64,000 nt of DNA from Candidatus Lutibacillus vidarii. Its GTDB lineage: Bacteria > Actinomycetota > Actinomycetes > Actinomycetales > Dermatophilaceae. This document shows positions 24,573 to 32,756 of this stretch, one piece after another. The stretch spans positions 1,736,001-1,800,000 of the forward strand of contig JADKGA010000002.1 of the NCBI GenBank assembly GCA_016717165.1. The letters are read 5' to 3'. The position numbers were made by a program, and so were the translations under genes. Below the pieces are notes generated by a model. The model ran no database searches. It was not told where the DNA came from and saw only the letters and a program-made list of their open reading frames with translations. The number at the start of each line of letters is the position of its first letter. Position 1 is the first letter of the stretch.

Positions 24573-25834
24573 AGCCGATCGAGGACGTGCGGCGTCGGCG
24601 TGACCGGGTCCGGCCCGATCGTCAGGGCACCGAGCACCAGCGCCGTGGCCCGGTCCACCGAGCGCGTCCCGTAGAGCCGGGCCACGGGGTCTCCGGCGCT
24701 GACCTCGTCCCCGACGCGGACCAACAGCTCGACCCCGGCGCCGAGGTCGAGGGTGTCCTCCTTGGTCTGCCGGCCGGCTCCGAGCTCGAGGGCGCCCTGA
24801 GCGACGCCGAGGGCGTCGAAGGCCCCGACGAAACCACCGGCGGGAGCACTGACCACGCGCACCGAGCTCGACACCGGCAGGTCCACCAGCGCGTCGACAT
24901 CTCCGCCTTGGGCAGCCACGAACTCGGCAAACTTCTCGTACCCCGCACCGGAATCAAGCGCCCGGCGCACCGAGCCAGCGGGGTCGCTGACGCCGTGGAG
25001 CTCGAGCAGCCGCACCGCGACATCCGTGGCGACCTCGGCGAGGTCGGCAGGGACCGGCTCCCCGCGGAGGAAGGCGACCGACTCGCGAACCTCGAGGGCG
25101 TTGCCGATCGCCGAACCCAGGGCGGCGTCCATGTCGGTCACCAGGGCGGAGGCCTTGATGCCCAGCGAGGCGCTGAGCCGGACGAGCAGCTCGGCGAGCT
25201 CTCTTGCCGCCGCCGGGGTCTTCATGAAGGCACCGGAGCCGGCCTTGACGTCATAGAGGAGATGTCCGGAGCCCGTCGCGGCCTTCTTCGAGACGATCGA
25301 GGAGCCGATCAGGGCCAGCGAGTCGACCGTGCCCGTGGTGTCGCGGAGGGCGTAGATGACCTTGTCCGCCGGGGCGAGCTCGCCGGCCCCGCCGACGACG
25401 AGGCCGATCCGCTCCACCTGGGCCCGGAAGCGCTCCTCGCTGAGGTCCGCGGTCCAGCCGGGAATGGACTCGAGCTTGTCGATCGTGCCCCCAGTGATGC
25501 CGAGGCCACGTCCGGACAGCTTGGCGACCGGCGCGCCGCATGCGGCGACGAGCGGCAGCGCCGTGAGGGTCACCTTGTCCCCGACCCCGCCGGTGGAGTG
25601 CTTGTCGACGCAGTCGGGGAAGGAGTACCGGGGTCCCGAGTTCGCCATGACCGAGGTCAGGGCCAGCGTTTCGTCGTACGACATTCCGACCAGCCGGATC
25701 GCCATGAGCAGCGCAGCCATCTGGTAGTCCGGGATCTCGCCACGGGTGTACCCGAGCACTACGGCCTCGATGGTCGATGCCGACAGCTCGCCGCCGAGCT
25801 TCTTGGTCTCGATGGCCTCCTGGACCACGCTCAC
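24569..25834 (-). CDS. deoA: Thymidine/pyrimidine-nucleoside phosphorylase
   Basis: Splits thymidine (and perhaps uridine) with phosphate to the free base and (deoxy)ribose-1-phosphate. The 421-residue protein carries the family signature KLSGRGLGITGGTIDKLES, the phosphate-binding KHSTGGVGDKVTL and the substrate-binding GSSIVSKKAATGSGHLLYDV (split for length). Its length fits the family. GTG 25834 overlaps the deoC stop (GTGA) and its own stop overlaps cdd, so the three salvage genes are translationally coupled. Confidence 0.95.
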   Translation of the reverse strand: MSVVQEAIETKKLGGELSASTIEAVVLGYTRGEIPDYQMAALLMAIRLVGMSYDETLALTSVMANSGPRYSFPDCVDKHSTGGVGDKVTLTALPLVAACGAPVAKLSGRGLGITGGTIDKLESIPGWTADLSEERFRAQVERIGLVVGGAGELAPADKVIYALRDTTGTVDSLALIGSSIVSKKAATGSGHLLYDVKAGSGAFMKTPAAARELAELLVRLSASLGIKASALVTDMDAALGSAIGNALEVRESVAFLRGEPVPADLAEVATDVAVRLLELHGVSDPAGSVRRALDSGAGYEKFAEFVAAQGGDVDALVDLPVSSSVRVVSAPAGGFVGAFDALGVAQGALELGAGRQTKEDTLDLGAGVELLVRVGDEVSAGDPVARLYGTRSVDRATALVLGALTIGPDPVTPTPHVLDRL

Positions 25835-26538
25835 GAGGCCACCTCCGGGTCGACGCAGCCGTCGAGGATTGCCCGGGAGGCGGAGCAGCCGAGCCGGGTC
25901 GCGCCGGCTGCGACCATGGCGAGAGCGTCGGCCGTGGTCCGGATGCCGCCACTGGCCTTGACCCCGAGACGCCCGCCGACGGTGTCGGCCATCAGCCGGA
26001 CCGCGTGCTCGCTGGCGCCGCCCGCAGGGTGGAAGCCGGTCGAGGTCTTGACGAAGTCGGCACCGGCGAGCTCGCTGGCCTGGCAGGCCCGGACGATCTC
26101 GGTGTCGGTCAGCGCCGCGGACTCGATGATGACCTTGAGGACCACGCCCGGAGCGGCGACCCGCACTGCGCGGATGTCGGCCTCGACGCCGGCCCAGTCA
26201 CCGCCGCGTACCTGGGCGAGGTTGAGCACCATGTCGATCTCGTCCACGCCCAGCGCCGCAGAGCCCTCCGCCTCGGCTGCCTTCGCTGCGCTGGTATGCG
26301 CTCCGGACGGGAAGCCGCAGACGACGGCGAGCTTGACCGACTCGTCGAGGACGCGCTGGGCGTCACCGGCCAGGGACGGGCTGACGCAGACCGAGTAGGT
26401 CCCGAGCTCGACCGCCTCGGCGCACAAGGCCCGCACGTCGTCCGCGGTGGCCTCAGGTTTGAGCAGGGTGTGGTCGATCATCCGGGCCAGGTCGGCCCGC
26501 GCCGGTGCGGGAGTCATCCCCTGATCGTGCCACCGCAC
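25831..26538 (-). CDS. deoC: Deoxyribose-phosphate aldolase
   Basis: Cleaves 2-deoxyribose-5-phosphate to glyceraldehyde-3-phosphate and acetaldehyde, completing deoxynucleoside breakdown with DeoA. The class I aldolase TIM barrel shows IDHTLLKPEATADDVRALC at its start, the Schiff-base lysine in GADFVKTSTGFHPAGG, and a second conserved lysine in VGGRLGVKASGGIRT. I prefer GTG 26538 because GAAAGG lies 6 nt upstream, giving 235 residues. ATG 26517 (228 residues) fits the family length equally well but has no spaced ribosome-binding site. It is first in deoC-deoA-cdd; the 122-bp gap upstream follows the nusB stop. Confidence 0.93.
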   Translation of the reverse strand: MRWHDQGMTPAPARADLARMIDHTLLKPEATADDVRALCAEAVELGTYSVCVSPSLAGDAQRVLDESVKLAVVCGFPSGAHTSAAKAAEAEGSAALGVDEIDMVLNLAQVRGGDWAGVEADIRAVRVAAPGVVLKVIIESAALTDTEIVRACQASELAGADFVKTSTGFHPAGGASEHAVRLMADTVGGRLGVKASGGIRTTADALAMVAAGATRLGCSASRAILDGCVDPEVAS

Positions 26539-26660
26539 CGAGGGCCTTTCAACCATGAGCCCCAGCCGTCACATACACAACACCAGCACCAGGTATGCCG
26601 GGCCAGGCCTTGACTCAGGGCGGGCTTGCCGAGGTCGGACCCGCGCAAGCGCGCCGCCGG

Positions 26661-27074
26661 TCAGACCAGGGTGGGCTTGGCCTCGTCCAACCGGGCGAGC
26701 AGGCCGTTGACGAAGGACGCCGAGTCGGCCGTGCTGAGGTCCTTGGCCAAGGCCACCGCCTCGGCGATCGCCACCGCGGCGGGCACCTCCTGGCTGAAGA
26801 GCACCTCATACGCCCCGAGCCGCAGCACGGACCGGTCGACCGCCGGCATCCGGTCGAGGGTCCACCCGTGGCTATAGGTCGTCAGGGCGTCGTTGATCGC
26901 CGTCCACCGCTCGACGACACCGCTGACCAGCGTCGCGGTGTACTCGCGGATGACCGGACCCGGGCCGGGCGCGGCGAGCCTGGCGGCGAGCAGGTCGGCA
27001 GCGTTGAGCCCGCGCTGGTCCGCTTCGAAGAGCAGGTCGAGCGCGGCCTTGCGTGCCTTGGTGCGCGCGCCCAC
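26661..27074 (-). CDS. nusB: Transcription antitermination factor NusB
   Basis: An RNA-binding protein of the rRNA antitermination complex. The 137-residue all-helical protein begins GARTKARKAALDLLFEADQR, the arginine-rich first helix used for RNA and NusE contact. YSHGWTLDRMPAVDRSVLRLGAYE (shortened here) and VPAAVAIAEAVALAKDLST are the usual conserved helices. The start is GTG 27074, 14 bp after the efp stop; no strong Shine-Dalgarno sequence is visible, so coupling to efp is likely. The efp-nusB order is general in actinobacteria. Confidence 0.95.
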   Translation of the reverse strand: MGARTKARKAALDLLFEADQRGLNAADLLAARLAAPGPGPVIREYTATLVSGVVERWTAINDALTTYSHGWTLDRMPAVDRSVLRLGAYEVLFSQEVPAAVAIAEAVALAKDLSTADSASFVNGLLARLDEAKPTLV

Positions 27075-27087
27075 GTGGACCGAGGGC

Positions 27088-27648
27088 CTAGTTGACCCGG
27101 CCGAGGTAGGACCCGTCGCGGGTGTCCACCTTGACCTTCGTGCCGGTCTCGAGGAAGAGCGGCACCTGGATCGAGGCACCCGTCGACAGCGTGGCCGGCT
27201 TGGTGCCACCGGTGGCCCGGTCGCCCTGGACGCCCGGCTCGGTGTAGGTGATCTCGAGGACGACCGACGCGGGGAGCTCGATGTACAGCGGCACACCCTC
27301 ATGCGTGGCGACGATGGCGTCCTGGTTCTCGAGCATGTAGTCGGCTGCGGAGCCGACGACCTCCGAGCTCACGTGGAGCTGGTCGTAGGTCGAGGTGTCC
27401 ATGAAGACGTAGTCGGTGCCGTCCTGGTAGAGGTACTGCATCGTCCGCTTGTCGACCGTGGTGGTCTCGACCTTGACCCCGGCGTTGAACGTCCGGTCGA
27501 CGACCTTGCCGCTCATGACGTTCTTGAGCTTGGTCCGCACGAAGGCCGGGCCCTTGCCGGGCTTGACGTGCTGGAACTCGACGACGGTCCACAGCTGGCC
27601 GTCGATGGTGAGGACCAGGCCGTTCTTCAGGTCGTTGGTGGTTGCCAC
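27088..27648 (-). CDS. efp: Translation elongation factor P
   Basis: Relieves ribosome stalling at proline runs. The 186-residue protein has the three expected beta-barrel domains. The loop at residues 29-35 reads KPGKGPA, where Lys32 is at the site that is modified in some bacteria. DQLHVSSEVVGSAADYM and the carboxyl GDRATGGTKPATLSTGA are typical. GTG 27648 is the start. A possible -10 element TAGACT lies about 75 bp upstream in the gap after aroQ, so efp-nusB may have its own promoter. Confidence 0.96.
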   Translation of the reverse strand: MATTNDLKNGLVLTIDGQLWTVVEFQHVKPGKGPAFVRTKLKNVMSGKVVDRTFNAGVKVETTTVDKRTMQYLYQDGTDYVFMDTSTYDQLHVSSEVVGSAADYMLENQDAIVATHEGVPLYIELPASVVLEITYTEPGVQGDRATGGTKPATLSTGASIQVPLFLETGTKVKVDTRDGSYLGRVN

Positions 27649-27722
27649 GGGTCTGCGTCGCTTCCTTGCTCGGGGGTGTCGGGCACAGGTCGGCCCGGCC
27701 AGTCATCTTGGGGATCCGCCCC

Positions 27723-27728
27723 AGTCTA
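27723..27728 (-). promoter_or_regulatory. Possible -10 element (TAGACT) for efp-nusB
   Basis: On the minus strand TAGACT matches the TAnnnT pattern. It lies in the 114-bp gap between the aroQ stop and the efp start, 75 bp upstream of efp. A matching -35 is not obvious. Confidence 0.3.
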
Positions 27729-27762
27729 CCGGCCGCGCCGGCTCAGGCGAACATGCGCGCGG

Positions 27763-28236
27763 TCAGCCCGCCGCAGCGCCTCGCTCAGTCGCCTGCGGGC
27801 CGCCGGCCAGCGCGGCGAGCGCAAGCCGGTAGGAGTCAACGCCGAAGCCCGCGATCGTCCCGGTCGCCACCCCGGAGACCACCGAGGTATGCCGGAACTC
27901 CTCGCGAGCCGCCGGGTTCGACAGGTGCACCTCGACCAGGCGCCGTCCCGCCCCGGTGACGACGGCGCAGGCGTCCCGGACGGCATACGAGTAGTGGGTG
28001 AAAGCGGCCGGGTTGAGGACGACGTCGGCGCCGCCGTCGGCGGCCTCGTGCAGCCACTCGATGAGCTCGGACTCGCTGTTGGTCTGGCGCACCGAGGCGT
28101 CCAGCCCCAGGTCCGCGGCCCATCCCAGGACGAGGGCGGTGAGATCGGCGAAGGTCGTCCGGCCGTAGACGTCCGGCTCGCGGGTGCCCAGCCGGTTGAG
28201 GTTGGGGCCGTTGAGGATCAGGACGCGGGGCGACAT
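27763..28236 (-). CDS. aroQ: Type II 3-dehydroquinate dehydratase
   Basis: Third step of the shikimate pathway, converting 3-dehydroquinate to 3-dehydroshikimate. The 157-residue protein has the type II hallmark ILNGPNLNRLGTREPDVYG, QTNSESELIEWLHEA, the active-site loop region NPAAFTHYSYAVRDA and VEVHLSNPAAREEFRHTS. ATG 28236 gives the usual beginning. It lies 34 bp after aroB, in the same orientation as aroC-aroK-aroB. Confidence 0.96.
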   Translation of the reverse strand: MSPRVLILNGPNLNRLGTREPDVYGRTTFADLTALVLGWAADLGLDASVRQTNSESELIEWLHEAADGGADVVLNPAAFTHYSYAVRDACAVVTGAGRRLVEVHLSNPAAREEFRHTSVVSGVATGTIAGFGVDSYRLALAALAGGPQATERGAAAG

Positions 28237-28270
28237 GGCGGTCAGTCTAGGGCGGCTGGTCGTGGGGCGG

Positions 28271-29371
28271 TCAGCGCGCGGTGGTCGGGTCGGGCGACGA
28301 GACGACCTCGTATGCCGCCTCCAGCAGCGCCTCGTCCGGGCCCTCGAGCCGGCCGGGCATCCCGATCCCGTCGAGGACGACGAAGCGCAACCGGCTCCCG
28401 CGGGTCTTCTTGTCGCGGGTCATCGCCGTGTGCAGCGCCGCCCAGCGACCTGCCGGGTATGCCGTCGGCAGCCCGAGCGAGGTGAGGATCCGACGGTGCC
28501 GAGCCACCCCCTCGGCGTCGAGCCGTCCGGCCAGCCGGGCCAGCTCGGCGGCATAGGTCATCCCGACGGCGACGGCCTCACCGTGGCGCCAGGTGAACCT
28601 CTCGACGAGCTCGACGGCGTGTCCGAAGGTGTGGCCGTAGTTGAGGATCTCGCGCAGGTGCGACTCCTTCAGGTCGGCGGCGACGACGGCCGCCTTGACC
28701 GCGACGGAGCGTTCGACGAGCTCGTCGAGCACGGGCCCGGCCGGGTCGAGCGCGGCCTGCGGGTCGGCCTCGACGAGCTCGAGGGTGCGGGCGTCGGCGA
28801 TGAAGCCGTGCTTGACCACCTCGGCCATCCCGGCGACGAGGTCCGCCCGGGGCAGGGTGCGCAGCGCGTCAAGATCGCAGACCACCCCGGCCGGCGGGTG
28901 GAAGGCCCCGACGAGGTTCTTGCCCTCCGCGGTGTTGATGCCGGTCTTGCCGCCGACGGCCGCGTCGACCATCCCGACCAGCGTCGTCGGCACCTGGACG
29001 ACCCGGACACCCCGGAGCCAGGTCGCGGCGACGAAACCGGCGAGGTCGGTGGCCGCTCCCCCGCCGAGGCCGATGACCGCGTCGGTGCGGGTGAAGCCGG
29101 CGACGCCGAGGTCGGCCCACAGCGCGGCCGCAATGTCGGCAGTCTTCGCCGCCTCGCCGTCGGGGATGGCCCGGCAGACCACGAGGAGGCCCTGCGCGGC
29201 CAGAGCGGCCTCGACCCGCTCCGCGGCGCCAGCCACCGCGCCTTGATGGACGAGGAGCACCCGCTCCACGGCAGCGCCGAGCATCGGCAGGAGCGTCGGG
29301 CCCGGGTCGGCGAGCAGGCCGCGGCCGACGACGACGTCATACGAGCCGCCGACCGGGACGACGACGCTCAC
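28271..29371 (-). CDS. aroB: 3-dehydroquinate synthase
   Basis: Second step of the shikimate pathway, cyclising DAHP with NAD and zinc. The 366-residue protein has GLGGGAATDLAGFVAATWLRG (NAD and metal region, shortened), PTTLVGMVDAAVGGKTGIN, and zinc-binding histidines in REILNYGHTFGHAVE and WRHGEAVAVGM. GTG 29371 overlaps the aroK stop (GTGA); GTG 29380 is an alternative three codons upstream. It is part of the coupled run aroC-aroK-aroB. Confidence 0.96.
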   Translation of the reverse strand: MSVVVPVGGSYDVVVGRGLLADPGPTLLPMLGAAVERVLLVHQGAVAGAAERVEAALAAQGLLVVCRAIPDGEAAKTADIAAALWADLGVAGFTRTDAVIGLGGGAATDLAGFVAATWLRGVRVVQVPTTLVGMVDAAVGGKTGINTAEGKNLVGAFHPPAGVVCDLDALRTLPRADLVAGMAEVVKHGFIADARTLELVEADPQAALDPAGPVLDELVERSVAVKAAVVAADLKESHLREILNYGHTFGHAVELVERFTWRHGEAVAVGMTYAAELARLAGRLDAEGVARHRRILTSLGLPTAYPAGRWAALHTAMTRDKKTRGSRLRFVVLDGIGMPGRLEGPDEALLEAAYEVVSSPDPTTAR

Positions 29372-29886
29372 TGCTGCCACCCCCGCACCAGCTCGGCGAC
29401 CTCGGCGGCGACATCCGGGGCCTCGCGCCCCGAGGTGTCCACGCGCGCCCGGGCAAGGCGCTCGTAGGTCGAGCGACGCTGGGCCATCAGCTCGACCCAG
29501 CGGGCCCGCGGGTTGACCGCGAGCAGCGGGCGGGACCGGTCGAAGCCGACCCGCTTGGCCGCGTCGGCGATCCCGACGTCGAGGAAGAGCACCCGATGGC
29601 CGGCGAGGGCGGCCTGGGTCTGGGGGTCCATGACGGCGCCGCCACCGAGGGCGACCACCCCGGTCTCGGCGCTCAGCGCCCGAGCGACCTCGGCCCGCTC
29701 CAGCTCGCGGAACCGCGGCTCGCCGTCGTCGAGGAAGATGTCACTGATCGAGCGGCCCTGTGCGGCCTCGATCGCGGCGTCGGTGTCGAGGAAGTCGACA
29801 CCGAGCAGCTCAGCGACGGCCGCACCGGTCGACGTCTTCCCGCACCCGGGCGGGCCGCAGAGCACCACCACCGGCCCCTGGCTCAC
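29368..29886 (-). CDS. aroK: Shikimate kinase
   Basis: Phosphorylates shikimate at O3 with ATP. The 172-residue P-loop kinase has Walker A GPPGCGKTS near residue 11-19, the shikimate-binding DFLDTDAAIE and GEPRFRELE segments, the GGGAV motif in VVALGGGAVMD and the lid arginine region RSRPLLAVNP. GTG 29886 overlaps the aroC stop (GTGA); another GTG one codon upstream is possible. Its own stop overlaps aroB. Confidence 0.95.
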   Translation of the reverse strand: MSQGPVVVLCGPPGCGKTSTGAAVAELLGVDFLDTDAAIEAAQGRSISDIFLDDGEPRFRELERAEVARALSAETGVVALGGGAVMDPQTQAALAGHRVLFLDVGIADAAKRVGFDRSRPLLAVNPRARWVELMAQRRSTYERLARARVDTSGREAPDVAAEVAELVRGWQQ

Positions 29887-31106
29887 CACGACCGCATGAC
29901 CTCCGGGATGGCATCGAGGTAGGCCCGGTGGTTGCGGGCGGTCTCGGCGACGCAGTCCCCACCGAACTTCTCCAGGCAGGCCTGCGCGAGCACGAGGGCG
30001 ACCATCGCCTCGGCGACGACCCCGGCGGCCGGGACCGCCGCGACATCGGAGCGCTGGTGGATCGCCCGGGCCGGCTCGCCCGAGGCGATGTCGACGGTCG
30101 CCAGGGCCTTCGGCACGGTGGAGATGGGCTTCATCGCGGCGCGGACCCGGAGCAGCTCGCCGGTGGACATCCCGCCCTCGGTGCCACCGGAGCGACCGGT
30201 GCGGCGGCGGATCACCCCGTCGGCGTCGCGGTCCATCTCGTCGTGGGCGGCCGACCCGCGGGTGCGGGACGAGGCGAAACCATCCCCGACCTCGACCCCC
30301 TTGATCGCCTGGACGCTCATCAGCGCACCGGCGAGCCGGGCGTCGAGCCGGCGGTCCCAGTGGACGTGCGAGCCCAGGCCCGGTGGCACGCCATACGCGA
30401 GGATCTCGACGACGCCGCCGAGGGTGTCGCCATCGGACTTGGCCGACTCGACCTCGGCGACCATGGCCGCCGTGGCGGCCTCGTCGAGGCTGCGGACCGG
30501 GCTCGCGTCGAGCGCGGCGACATCGTCCGGGGTGGGCAGGACGTAGTCCTCGCCGACCCCGGCGGTCCCCATCGACACGGTGTGGGCGACCAGACGGATG
30601 CCATAGGCCTGCTCGAGCAGGCGGGCGGCGACCTCACCGAGGGCGACCCGCGCGGCGGTCTCCCGGGCCGAGGCCCGCTCGAGCACCGGGCGGGCGTCGG
30701 TGAAGCCGTACTTCTGCATCCCGACGAGGTCGGCGTGCCCGGGCCGAGGCCGGGTCAACGGGGCGTTGCGGGCGACCTCCTTGGGCGCGCCGATGTCACC
30801 GGCGGCGGCGAGCGCGTCGTCGTCGACCGGGTCCGGGCTCATGACGGTCCGCCACTTCGGCCATTCGGAGTTGCCCACCCGGATCGCCACCGGTGAGCCG
30901 AGGGTAAGCCCGTGCCGAACCCCGCCGAGGAACTCGACCTCGTCACGTTCGAAGGCCATCCGGGCGCCGCGACCGACCCCGAGCCGGCGCCGCGCGAGCG
31001 CGCCGACGACGTCCTCGGTCGTCACAGCGACCCCTGCCGGGATGCCCTCGACCACGGCCACCAAGGCAGGCCCGTGGGACTCCCCGGCCGTCAACCATCG
31101 CAGCAT
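29883..31106 (-). CDS. aroC: Chorismate synthase
   Basis: Last step of the shikimate pathway, converting EPSP to chorismate with reduced FMN. The 407-residue protein begins MLRWLTAGESHGPALVAVVE, one of the family signatures. RPRPGHADLVGMQKYGF, RASARETAARVALG and GRSGGTEGGMSTGELLRVRA (shortened) are further conserved FMN and substrate sites. ATG 31106 is preceded by GGAGGA. It is followed by the overlapping aroK and aroB genes, and lies 43 bp downstream of the prepilin peptidase gene. Confidence 0.97.
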   Translation of the reverse strand: MLRWLTAGESHGPALVAVVEGIPAGVAVTTEDVVGALARRRLGVGRGARMAFERDEVEFLGGVRHGLTLGSPVAIRVGNSEWPKWRTVMSPDPVDDDALAAAGDIGAPKEVARNAPLTRPRPGHADLVGMQKYGFTDARPVLERASARETAARVALGEVAARLLEQAYGIRLVAHTVSMGTAGVGEDYVLPTPDDVAALDASPVRSLDEAATAAMVAEVESAKSDGDTLGGVVEILAYGVPPGLGSHVHWDRRLDARLAGALMSVQAIKGVEVGDGFASSRTRGSAAHDEMDRDADGVIRRRTGRSGGTEGGMSTGELLRVRAAMKPISTVPKALATVDIASGEPARAIHQRSDVAAVPAAGVVAEAMVALVLAQACLEKFGGDCVAETARNHRAYLDAIPEVMRSW

Positions 31107-31149
31107 GGCCCGATCCTCCCACGCCCCCGCGGCCAGGCCGGGGAGCGGC

Positions 31150-31821
31150 TCAGGAGATGGATGCGGGGATGCTCGACCCGTAGAGCCCGAGCGCGAGGAC
31201 CGCCCCGGCGACCAGCCCCGGCCCGAAGGCCACCGGGGTACGCAGCCCGACCCGCCGGGCGAGGAGCAGCGCGGTGACGACGACACCGCTGACGACGAAG
31301 CCGGCCACCACCCCGAGCAGCGCGAGCCACGGGCTGAGCCAGCCCAGCGCCGCACTGAGCACCGCCGCGAGCTTGACGTCGCCATACGCAGGGCCGCCCC
31401 AGGCCGGCAGGGCGAGGAGGAAGAAGGCCAGATAGGCCGCCACCCCCGCCACGGCGGCGGCGGCCAGGCGAGTCCAGTGTCCGGTCGCCACCGTGGCGAC
31501 CACCAGTAGGGCCGCGACGAGCACGCCACCGGGGCGCAGCAGCCCGTCGGGGATGCGGTGGACGTCCAGGTCGACCCAGGCGCAGCCCACGCCGACGACG
31601 ACAAGCAGGAGGTATGCCGGGACCGCCACCCAGCCGGCCGGCTCGGCGACCCGCGCGGCGACGAGCCACCACGAGGCCGCGACGAGCACCGGGACGACCG
31701 GTCCAAGCGCCCGGGGCGGCGCGCCGAGGTCGTCGTCGAGGCGGTACCCACCCGTCACCAGCCGGCGTCGCAGCAGCTCGCCGACGAGCAGTCCGGCGAG
31801 AGCGACCAGGAGGGCGGGCAT
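31150..31821 (-). CDS. Type IV prepilin peptidase-like protein (A24 family)
   Basis: A 223-residue membrane aspartic protease with about seven hydrophobic helices. The two catalytic aspartates fit CAWVDLDVHRIPD and GPAYGDVKLAAVL (GxGD-like). The amino-terminal methylase domain of full-length PilD is absent, as in many actinobacterial homologues that process Tad/Flp or pseudopilins. No pilin gene is in the window. Its place between aroE and aroC is conserved in Mycobacterium. ATG 31821 is the start. Confidence 0.85.
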   Translation of the reverse strand: MPALLVALAGLLVGELLRRRLVTGGYRLDDDLGAPPRALGPVVPVLVAASWWLVAARVAEPAGWVAVPAYLLLVVVGVGCAWVDLDVHRIPDGLLRPGGVLVAALLVVATVATGHWTRLAAAAVAGVAAYLAFFLLALPAWGGPAYGDVKLAAVLSAALGWLSPWLALLGVVAGFVVSGVVVTALLLARRVGLRTPVAFGPGLVAGAVLALGLYGSSIPASIS

Positions 31822-31858
31822 CTCAGCAGGCTAGCGACTTCGGGGGCGTCAGCGGGCG

Positions 31859-31867
31859 TTGTCCACA
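31859..31867 (+). other. DnaA-box-like 9-mer TTGTCCACA
   Basis: An exact TTGTCCACA lies in the 68-bp gap between aroE and the prepilin peptidase gene. It is a single site with no cluster around it. Confidence 0.25.
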
Positions 31868-31889
31868 GGCCCGTTCCGCCGTTTCCCGG

Positions 31890-32756
31890 CTACGGATGCG
31901 ACGAGCGGGCGGCGAGCTCGGCCACCAGCGCAGACCGCATCGCCTCGACCGGCGCCGGCCGCCCGGTCATCAGCCGCACCTGCTCGGCGCCCTGGTGGAG
32001 CAGCATCGCGGTCCCGGGCACCACAGCCCAGCCGCGGTCGGCCGCCGCGGCCATCAGCGCGCTCGGTCCCTCACCGTAGACGACCTCGACCAGTGCCGCT
32101 CCACCATCCGGGAGCCGACGCGCCGCCTCGGCCGTGGCCGCGGGCGGCACCGTGCTCACCACGACACCGAGCCGGTCCGGCCACTGCCCGATCGGCCGCA
32201 CCGAGAGCTCAAGGCCCCAGCGTCGGGCCTGCGCCACGGTCAGCGTCCGGGGTTCGTCGCGGACCATAAGGACGACCTCGCGCCCGCCGAGCCGGTGGAT
32301 CGCCGCCAGCGCGGACCGGGCCGTGGCCCCGCTGCCGACCACCACGGTGGGGGGAAGGTCGGCCAGGTCGTGCGCACCGACCTCGCCCAGTGCGGCGATG
32401 AGGCCGTGGACGTCGGTGTTCTCCCCGGCCCACCCGGCGTCGGTGCGGACCAGCGTGTTGATCGCCCCGACCGCGTCGGCCAGCTCGCCGACCTGGGTCG
32501 CGACCTGGAAGGCCGGCTCCTTGAGCGGCATCGTCAACGACAGCCCGCGCCACGAGTCGTCCAGTGCGGTGACGAAGCCGACGAGCCGGTCCGCGGTGAC
32601 GTCATACCGCTCGTAGGTCCAGTCCCGCAGACCGAGCTCGCGGTATGCCGCCCGGTGCAGCACCGGCGAGAGGGAGTGGTCGACCGGGTGGCCGAGGACA
32701 GCAGCCCGATGCAGACCACGCCCGTTCGCCGCCGGGGAGGCTCCGCCCGTCAGCAC
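31890..32756 (-). CDS. aroE: Shikimate dehydrogenase
   Basis: Reduces 3-dehydroshikimate to shikimate with NADPH. The 288-residue protein has AAVLGHPVDHSLSPVLHRAAY (substrate-binding serines, shortened), LTMPLKE with the catalytic lysine, GAINTLV, GENTDVHGL and the NADP-binding glycine-rich VVVGSGATARSAL. The start is GTG 32756, which overlaps the last codons of mltG by seven bases (GTGCTGA) and is in frame. A weak ribosome-binding site suggests translational coupling with mltG. Confidence 0.94.
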   Translation of the reverse strand: MLTGGASPAANGRGLHRAAVLGHPVDHSLSPVLHRAAYRELGLRDWTYERYDVTADRLVGFVTALDDSWRGLSLTMPLKEPAFQVATQVGELADAVGAINTLVRTDAGWAGENTDVHGLIAALGEVGAHDLADLPPTVVVGSGATARSALAAIHRLGGREVVLMVRDEPRTLTVAQARRWGLELSVRPIGQWPDRLGVVVSTVPPAATAEAARRLPDGGAALVEVVYGEGPSALMAAAADRGWAVVPGTAMLLHQGAEQVRLMTGRPAPVEAMRSALVAELAARSSHP